In this document: piece by piece, positions 6,263-10,194 of the stretch
Position numbering within the stretch: position 1 is the first letter of the stretch
How the letters are laid out: every line of letters starts with the position of its first letter
Assembly: GCA_903868375.1 (NCBI GenBank)
Contig: CAIPVD010000242.1
Coordinates: 1-10,194 of the forward strand
Length of the DNA: 10,194 bases
Direction: 5' to 3'
From: an uncultured delta proteobacterium
GTDB lineage: Bacteria > UBA10199 > GCA-002796325 > 1-14-0-20-49-13
Made by a program: the position numbers and the translations under genes
Notes under the pieces: model-generated
Told to the model about the DNA's origin: nothing
Seen by the model: the letters and a program-made list of their open reading frames with translations, nothing else
Database searches by the model: none

Positions 6263-6728
6263 GCCTAAGATCTTGGGCATCTTTTGCAATTGGTGCTCGT
6301 ATACCGGCGCAGATTTGGCAGGCACAAGCCGCATGAAATATGCGCCCAACATGCGCATCGTCCGTGTTATGTGCTCTGGGAGAGTTGATCCACAGTTCAT
6401 ACTTAAGGCATACAAAGAAGGCGCCGATGGCGTGCTTGTCGCCGGATGTCATCCGGGCGATTGCCATTATATAGAAGGCAACTTCAAGACTATTGGGCGT
6501 ATGCAGATACTCGAGAAGATGCTCGCGCAATTTGGGATCGAGAAGGAACGCTTTCGCCTCGAATGGATATCGGCCGCAGAAGGCGACCGCGTTATGCATG
6601 TGGTCAACGAAATGACCACGCAGGTTAAAAAGTTGGGGCCTCTAAATTGGAAGGAAGTATCGAGATCGAAAGATATTGGTCATTGCGAGGAGCCGAAGGC
6701 GACGAAGCAATCCCCCTTAAACAAGTGA
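6246..6728 (+). CDS. mvhD: MvhD: 2Fe-2S electron-transfer subunit linking hydrogenase to HdrA
   Basis: The protein is 160 residues from ATG 6246. It carries the MvhD/FlpD-family signature: F-C-N-W-C-S-Y (C14, C17), V-M-C-S-G-R-V-D (C43) and G-C-H-P-G-D-C-H-Y (C68, C73). In the family these cysteines hold the 2Fe-2S cluster that carries electrons from the MvhAG hydrogenase to HdrA. It overlaps the hdrA end by 17 bases, so the two are translationally coupled. The normal domain ends around residue 140 (K-K-L-G-P-L-N-W-K). The last 16 residues, G145 to K160, are read from the left arm of the palindromic repeat at 6679-6767, whose internal TGA supplies the stop. This tail is unlike the rest of the protein and probably was added by the repeat. 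Family call is firm. Confidence 0.93.
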   Translation: MTQNFEPKILGIFCNWCSYTGADLAGTSRMKYAPNMRIVRVMCSGRVDPQFILKAYKEGADGVLVAGCHPGDCHYIEGNFKTIGRMQILEKMLAQFGIEKERFRLEWISAAEGDRVMHVVNEMTTQVKKLGPLNWKEVSRSKDIGHCEEPKATKQSPLNK

Positions 6729-6767
6729 ATACAGGAGATTGCTTCGCCCCAAAGGGCTCGCAATGAC
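6679..6767. repeat. Palindromic interspersed repeat, copy 2 (89 bases)
   Basis: The outer arms GTCATTGCGAG (6679-6689) and CTCGCAATGAC (6757-6767) are identical to those of copy 1. The inner arms are CGAAGCAATC and GATTGCTTCG. The central part is longer than in copy 1 (CCCCTTAAACAAGTGAATACAG). The left arm is translated as the end of mvhD, and the right arm reaches to ten bases before mvhG. The mvhD stop (6726-6728) sits in the loop region. Confidence 0.88.
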
Positions 6768-6776
6768 ATATAGATT

Positions 6777-7772
6777 ATGACACAAAAATTAAAAGTAGGC
6801 ATTTATTGGGCGGCTTCTTGCGGCGGTTGCGAAATCGCAACGCTTGAAATTGCCGAGAACATTTTAAAGTTCATCGAAGTGGCGGACCTGGTCCTCTGCC
6901 CTTGCATCGCCGATTTCAAATACGACGATGTTCGCGCCTACCCCGACGGCTACATCGATGTCTGCTTCTTTAACGGCGGCATCAGAAATTCCGAAGCCAA
7001 GGAAATAGCCGAACTCCTTCGCAAAAAGTCCAAGACGCTCGTTGCGTTCGGCGCCTGCGCGAACTGGGGCGGCATTCCGGCGCTTGCGAACCTTTACACA
7101 AAAGACGCGATGATCGAGCGTTCATATATAACGACCGAATCTAACGACAATCCGCAAGGCACGTTGCCGCAAACAAGCTACAAGATGCCCGAAGGCGAAT
7201 TGCATCTGCCGAAACTTTTCGACTCGGTCCATAAACTAGACGACGTGGTCGATGTCGATTATTACGTTCCCGGTTGCCCGCCAGTTGCAAAACAGATCTG
7301 GAGCTGCATCGAAGCTATTGCTGCAGGCAAGCTTCCGCCAAAGGGTTCAGTAATTGGCGTTGGCGATAAATCGGTCTGCGACGAATGCCCGTTCGAAAAG
7401 AAAACTGAAGGCGTTCGCATTTCAAAGTTCAAGCGCCCTCATTTAGAAAAACCGGACTTGACGAAGAAGGCAGAGCTTAACAACAAGCCGCAGTGCCTCT
7501 TGGAGCAAGGTTTCGTCTGCATGGGAAGCGCAACGCGTTCCGGATGTGAGGCGCAGTGCTTAAAGGCGAACATGCCCTGCCGCGGTTGCTACGGCCCGGC
7601 GGAAGGCGTTGAAGATCAAGGCGCAAAGATCGCCTCGGCGATAGGCTCGCTCGTTGATTCGCAGGGAAATTCTGAGCGTTCGGCAGAAATTGTCGCGCAG
7701 ATCGTAGACCCTGTCGGAACGTTCTACAGATTTGGAATGGGAAATAGTATGTTGAGGGTGAAAAAATTATGA
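6777..7772 (+). CDS. mvhG: MvhG: small subunit of F420-non-reducing-type NiFe hydrogenase
   Basis: The protein has 331 residues, with no twin-arginine signal, as expected for a cytoplasmic group 3 hydrogenase small subunit. The proximal-cluster ligands are in place: C15 and C18 in W-A-A-S-C-G-G-C-E, C94 in F-G-A-C-A-N-W-G-G, and C167 in P-G-C-P-P. The C-terminal part has C201-x2-C204, C240, C248, C257, C261 and C268-x2-C271, fitting two further 4Fe-4S clusters. It relays electrons from the NiFe site in MvhA towards MvhD. The ATG at 6777 lies ten bases after the repeat and has no clear Shine-Dalgarno site, although the family-like N-terminus (K-V-G-I-Y-W) begins just here. It overlaps mvhA by four bases (ATGA). 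Identification is firm; the group 3c assignment rests on the hdr neighbours. Confidence 0.94.
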   Translation: MTQKLKVGIYWAASCGGCEIATLEIAENILKFIEVADLVLCPCIADFKYDDVRAYPDGYIDVCFFNGGIRNSEAKEIAELLRKKSKTLVAFGACANWGGIPALANLYTKDAMIERSYITTESNDNPQGTLPQTSYKMPEGELHLPKLFDSVHKLDDVVDVDYYVPGCPPVAKQIWSCIEAIAAGKLPPKGSVIGVGDKSVCDECPFEKKTEGVRISKFKRPHLEKPDLTKKAELNNKPQCLLEQGFVCMGSATRSGCEAQCLKANMPCRGCYGPAEGVEDQGAKIASAIGSLVDSQGNSERSAEIVAQIVDPVGTFYRFGMGNSMLRVKKL

Positions 7773-9226
7773 AACGTATAACCATCGATCCGATCACACG
7801 TTTAGAAGGCCACGGAAAGATAGAGATCTTCCTGAACGACAAAGGCGACGTCGAGAACGCCTACTTTCAGGTGCCAGAGCTCCGCGGCTTTGAAAAGTTC
7901 GCCGAAGGCAGGCCGGTGGAAGAACTTCCGCGCATCACGTCGCGCATCTGCGGCGTTTGCCCCGAAGCCCACATGATGGCAGCCGCCAAGGCATGCGACG
8001 CGGTCTATGGAATGGATATACCATCTACCGCCAAAAAGCTCCGCGAATTGCAATACTGCGCGTTCTTTTTAGGCGATCACACCACGCACTTTTACGCGTT
8101 AGGCGGGCCCGATTTCGTACTAGGCCCCGATGCTCCGAAGGCGGAGAGAAATATCATCGGCGTTATCAAGAAAGTTGGATTAGATGTCGGCGGCAAGGTT
8201 ATAAAGACGCGCCGCGAATGTCACGAAGTAGCGCAGATATTAGGCGGCCGCCCTGTTACACCGGTTAACGCAATTCCCGGCGGCATGAGCAAAGGTTTGA
8301 ATAAAGACGAACGCGCCCGCATCGAGAAGATAGCTTTGGATGGAGTTGAATTCGCAAAGTTTACGTTACAGGTATTTGAAGATATCGTTCTTAAGAACAA
8401 GGCATATGTCGATCTTATCGTCTCCGACCTTTACACCTTCCCCACTTATTACATGGGCTTGGTAGATTCAAACAACAAGGTCAACTTTTACGACGGCAAA
8501 GTTCGCGTAGTCGATAGCAACGGCAAAGAGCATTGCAAATACGAGCCAAAGGATTACCGCGAATATGTGGCTGAACATGTTGAACCGTGGTCATATTTAA
8601 AGTTCCCATTCTTAAAGAAGATCGGCTGGAAGGGATTTGTGACAGGACTTGATTCCGGCGTTTATCAGGCAACACCACTTTCACGCCTCAATGCATCGGA
8701 TGGTTTGACAACGCCTCTTGCGCAGGCGGAATACGATAAGATGTATAAGACGCTTGGCGGAAAGCCGGTAAAGAACAATCTTGCCCAACACTGGGCCCGC
8801 GTTATCGAACTCACCCACGCCGCTGAAAGACTATTAGAACTCTCGCGCGATCCAGAAATTACATCGCAGGACTATCGTGCGCTTCCAACGAAGAAGCCGA
8901 CCGAAGGCGTCGGCATAGTCGAAGCCCCACGCGGAACATTAACACACCACTACTGGACCGACGAGAACGGTATCGTCACCAAGGCGAACCTTATCGTTGG
9001 CACCACGAACAACCACGCGGCAATTTGCATGTCTATTCGCAATGCTGCTAAGGGCCTCATCAAAGGCGGCAAGGTCACCGACGGCCTGCTTAACATGGTC
9101 GAGATGGCATTTAGAAGCTACGACCCATGCTACGGCTGCGCCACACATTCATTGCCCGGCGAAATGCCTCTGGAAGTGAATATCTTGGATCATAACAGGA
9201 AAGTGGTTGAGAAGCTGGAGAGATAA
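7769..9226 (+). CDS. mvhA: MvhA: catalytic large subunit of group 3c-type NiFe hydrogenase
   Basis: The protein has 485 residues and both NiFe-site motifs. The first is S-R-I-C-G-V-C-P-E-A-H (C61, C64), near the N-terminus. The second is D-P-C-Y-G-C-A-T-H (C454, C457, H460), near the C-terminus. The early I-T-R-L-E-G-H-G motif with E13 is also typical of large subunits. Four cysteines ligate nickel and iron, so the enzyme should be a functional H2-oxidising (or reversible) hydrogenase. A 25-residue tail follows H460; in the family such tails are cut off by a maturation endopeptidase after nickel insertion. No protease or hyp genes are in this window, so maturation must be encoded elsewhere. 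GAGGGTG at 7754-7760 precedes the ATG, and the start overlaps mvhG. It is the last clear operon gene. Confidence 0.95.
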   Translation: MKRITIDPITRLEGHGKIEIFLNDKGDVENAYFQVPELRGFEKFAEGRPVEELPRITSRICGVCPEAHMMAAAKACDAVYGMDIPSTAKKLRELQYCAFFLGDHTTHFYALGGPDFVLGPDAPKAERNIIGVIKKVGLDVGGKVIKTRRECHEVAQILGGRPVTPVNAIPGGMSKGLNKDERARIEKIALDGVEFAKFTLQVFEDIVLKNKAYVDLIVSDLYTFPTYYMGLVDSNNKVNFYDGKVRVVDSNGKEHCKYEPKDYREYVAEHVEPWSYLKFPFLKKIGWKGFVTGLDSGVYQATPLSRLNASDGLTTPLAQAEYDKMYKTLGGKPVKNNLAQHWARVIELTHAAERLLELSRDPEITSQDYRALPTKKPTEGVGIVEAPRGTLTHHYWTDENGIVTKANLIVGTTNNHAAICMSIRNAAKGLIKGGKVTDGLLNMVEMAFRSYDPCYGCATHSLPGEMPLEVNILDHNRKVVEKLER

Positions 9227-9246
9227 AGTTTAAATATGACGCCAAC

Positions 9247-9270
9247 ATTGCATTAGAAGGGAATTGCATT
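9247..9270. repeat. 8-base direct repeat around the ribosome site of the HEPN-like gene
   Basis: ATTGCATT occurs at 9247-9254 and 9263-9270, flanking the Shine-Dalgarno sequence AGAAGGGAA (9255-9263) just before ATG 9271. It could be an operator, a small duplication from an insertion event, or chance; the sequence alone does not decide. Confidence 0.3.
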
Positions 9271-10047
9271 ATGAAAAAAAAGAGTATCTATAGATATTAC
9301 AGTTTTGGTTATAATTACTATTTATTTAAAAATTGCTCACATGAGAGGCCGGTAAAAGTTAAAGAAATGGTAGATAAAATTGAAGAGTATTTCTCATTTC
9401 TTGATGAATTGAATTTAATTGTTACTAAGGCAGCTGCAACGGAATTAGATGATATATTACAAGATATTAAAAATAAGCCTTCTGATGATATTATCCCAAG
9501 TGACTTATCCACCAAGATAGAAAAAGCATTACAGGCAGTAGATAAAACATTGGATTCAGAATTGCTGATTAAAAAAGCATATATTTTAACAGAAAAAAGA
9601 TTTAAACTTGAATACCTTCTTGATGACTTTGGTAGTTTATTGGCAAAAGATGTTTTTGAAAAATTGCCGGATATAGTACAATATGATTTAAATGAGGCTG
9701 GGAAGTGTATAGCATTCAAACGATCTACTGCTGCAGCTTTTCACCTTCTTCGCGCAACAGAAGGAACATTACGACAGTATTATTCGCTTTTAGTCAAAAG
9801 AAATAAACTAAAAGAGCACGAGCAAATGTGGGGAAGAATGATAGAACAGCTCAAAAAACACAGAACCAAGCCTCCTAAAAAACTTTTGGATAGCCTAGAT
9901 AATATTCGATACAATGACAGGAATCCAACTTTTCATCCCATGGCCAAATATGATTTAGACGAAGCTCAAAACCTTCTGGGTGTATGTATAGACAGTATAA
10001 ATCAAATCATGAAAGATATGCAGAATCGAAATAAAGCCGTTAAATAG
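9271..10047 (+). CDS. HEPN-like domain protein, possible RNase (258 aa), AT-rich
   Basis: The protein has 258 residues, mostly helical, with no signal peptide. Residues about 28-120 look like a coiled or helical N-terminal region (K-V-K-E-M-V-D-K-I-E-E-Y). Residues about 135-250 resemble a HEPN-type bundle: a helix with A-A-A-F-H-L-L-R-A-T-E-G-T-L-R-Q-Y-Y (154-171), then R-N-P-T-F-H at 217-222. The latter fits the R-[N/D/H]-x3-H motif that forms the RNase site in many HEPN toxins and defence proteins. The gene is visibly richer in A and T than its neighbours: 13 of 60 bases are G or C at 9361-9420, against 33 of 60 at 8761-8820. This suggests separate acquisition. It lies 44 bases after mvhA with no terminator between, so read-through is possible. 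No antitoxin partner is visible in the window. The RNase role is an inference from one motif. Confidence 0.6.
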   Translation: MKKKSIYRYYSFGYNYYLFKNCSHERPVKVKEMVDKIEEYFSFLDELNLIVTKAAATELDDILQDIKNKPSDDIIPSDLSTKIEKALQAVDKTLDSELLIKKAYILTEKRFKLEYLLDDFGSLLAKDVFEKLPDIVQYDLNEAGKCIAFKRSTAAAFHLLRATEGTLRQYYSLLVKRNKLKEHEQMWGRMIEQLKKHRTKPPKKLLDSLDNIRYNDRNPTFHPMAKYDLDEAQNLLGVCIDSINQIMKDMQNRNKAVK

Positions 10048-10059
10048 AGACACATCTCT
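10046..10059 (+). other. Small hairpin at the stop codon of the HEPN-like gene
   Basis: AGAGA-CACA-TCTCT forms a five-pair hairpin overlapping the stop codon. A T7 run follows 20 bases later (10080-10086), which is too far for a standard intrinsic terminator. It may be a weak 3' end or chance. Confidence 0.2.
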
Positions 10060-10194
10060 TGATAGCCACTGCGCAATAGTTTTTTTCCGCACCTTCCCCG
10101 CCAAAGATCCAAGCCCTAAAGCGCGCCCGCCTTGCGAAAAAACTCGTCCATCGGTTGCGGTGGCGCCACTCGTCCCGTCCTACGTCAACCGTCC
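10060..10194 (-). other. GC-richer edge; weak trace of a minus-strand coding end
   Basis: Base composition becomes GC-rich again after the AT-rich gene. On the minus strand, one frame between about 10179 and 10075 reads D-G-R-V-F-S-Q-G-G-R-A-L-G, loosely like the C-terminal D-G-R-V-x3-G-G-R-x-L-G of phosphoribosylamine-glycine ligase (PurD). An in-frame TAG lies just upstream at 10180-10182, and the frame continues into the HEPN-like gene. It could be a decayed fragment or a coincidence. Other frames on both strands are open too, because of the GC content. No firm gene is called here. Confidence 0.15.

Noticed and set aside
5873..6415. 180-codon open frame on the minus strand opposite the hdrA-mvhD junction
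   Set aside because: It is a shadow of two well-supported genes; composition follows theirs, and no motif is recognised.
3307..6767. The two palindromic repeats as a CRISPR array
   Set aside because: Only two copies 3.3 kb apart, with long palindromic arms and no regular spacers; they are interspersed REP/MITE-like elements.
1..10194. tRNA, rRNA, integrase or insertion-sequence genes
   Set aside because: I looked for cloverleaf-like segments, rRNA-like stretches and transposase motifs and saw none that could be supported.

Overview
The window looks like a chromosome piece from an anaerobic bacterium, probably a Desulfobacterota/deltaproteobacteria-like lineage. This is inferred from a bacterial-style hydrogenase/heterodisulfide reductase operon with good Shine-Dalgarno sites, an outer-membrane-type secreted protein and bacterial intrinsic terminator architecture. 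No 16S or other phylogenetic marker is present, so the assignment is tentative.

Layout. (1) 1-408, minus strand: the N-terminal part of a secreted, probably beta-barrel protein that runs off the left edge. (2) 409-649: an intergenic region with several short perfect dyads and a candidate promoter. (3) 650-823, plus strand: a 57-residue protein with two predicted membrane helices, closed by a strong bidirectional terminator (840-872). (4) 886-2580, minus strand: a 564-residue protein of unknown family that shares the terminator convergently. (5) 2581-2717: an A/T-tract-rich divergent promoter region. (6) 2718-9226, plus strand: a six-gene operon hdrC-hdrB-hdrA-mvhD-mvhG-mvhA. (7) 9271-10047, plus strand: a markedly AT-rich gene for a HEPN-like protein with an R-N-x3-H motif. 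(8) 10048-10194: a GC-richer edge with no firm gene.

The operon encodes the complete set of subunits of the soluble HdrABC-MvhADG electron-bifurcating complex. MvhA/MvhG (NiFe hydrogenase, group 3c type) oxidises H2. MvhD passes electrons through its 2Fe-2S cluster to the flavoprotein HdrA. HdrA bifurcates them to ferredoxin and, through HdrC, to the HdrB active site, where a disulfide is reduced. All the key cysteine motifs are visible and intact. In methanogens the disulfide is CoM-S-S-CoB; in a bacterium the acceptor is not known from sequence.

The most unusual feature is a pair of related palindromic repeats (77 and 89 bases) lying inside this operon, between hdrC and hdrB and between mvhD and mvhG. 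The second supplies the last 16 codons of mvhD. The first keeps an open frame in phase with hdrB, reachable from a TTG codon with a better ribosome-binding site than the canonical ATG. The genes just after each repeat are the two operon genes without an obvious Shine-Dalgarno site.
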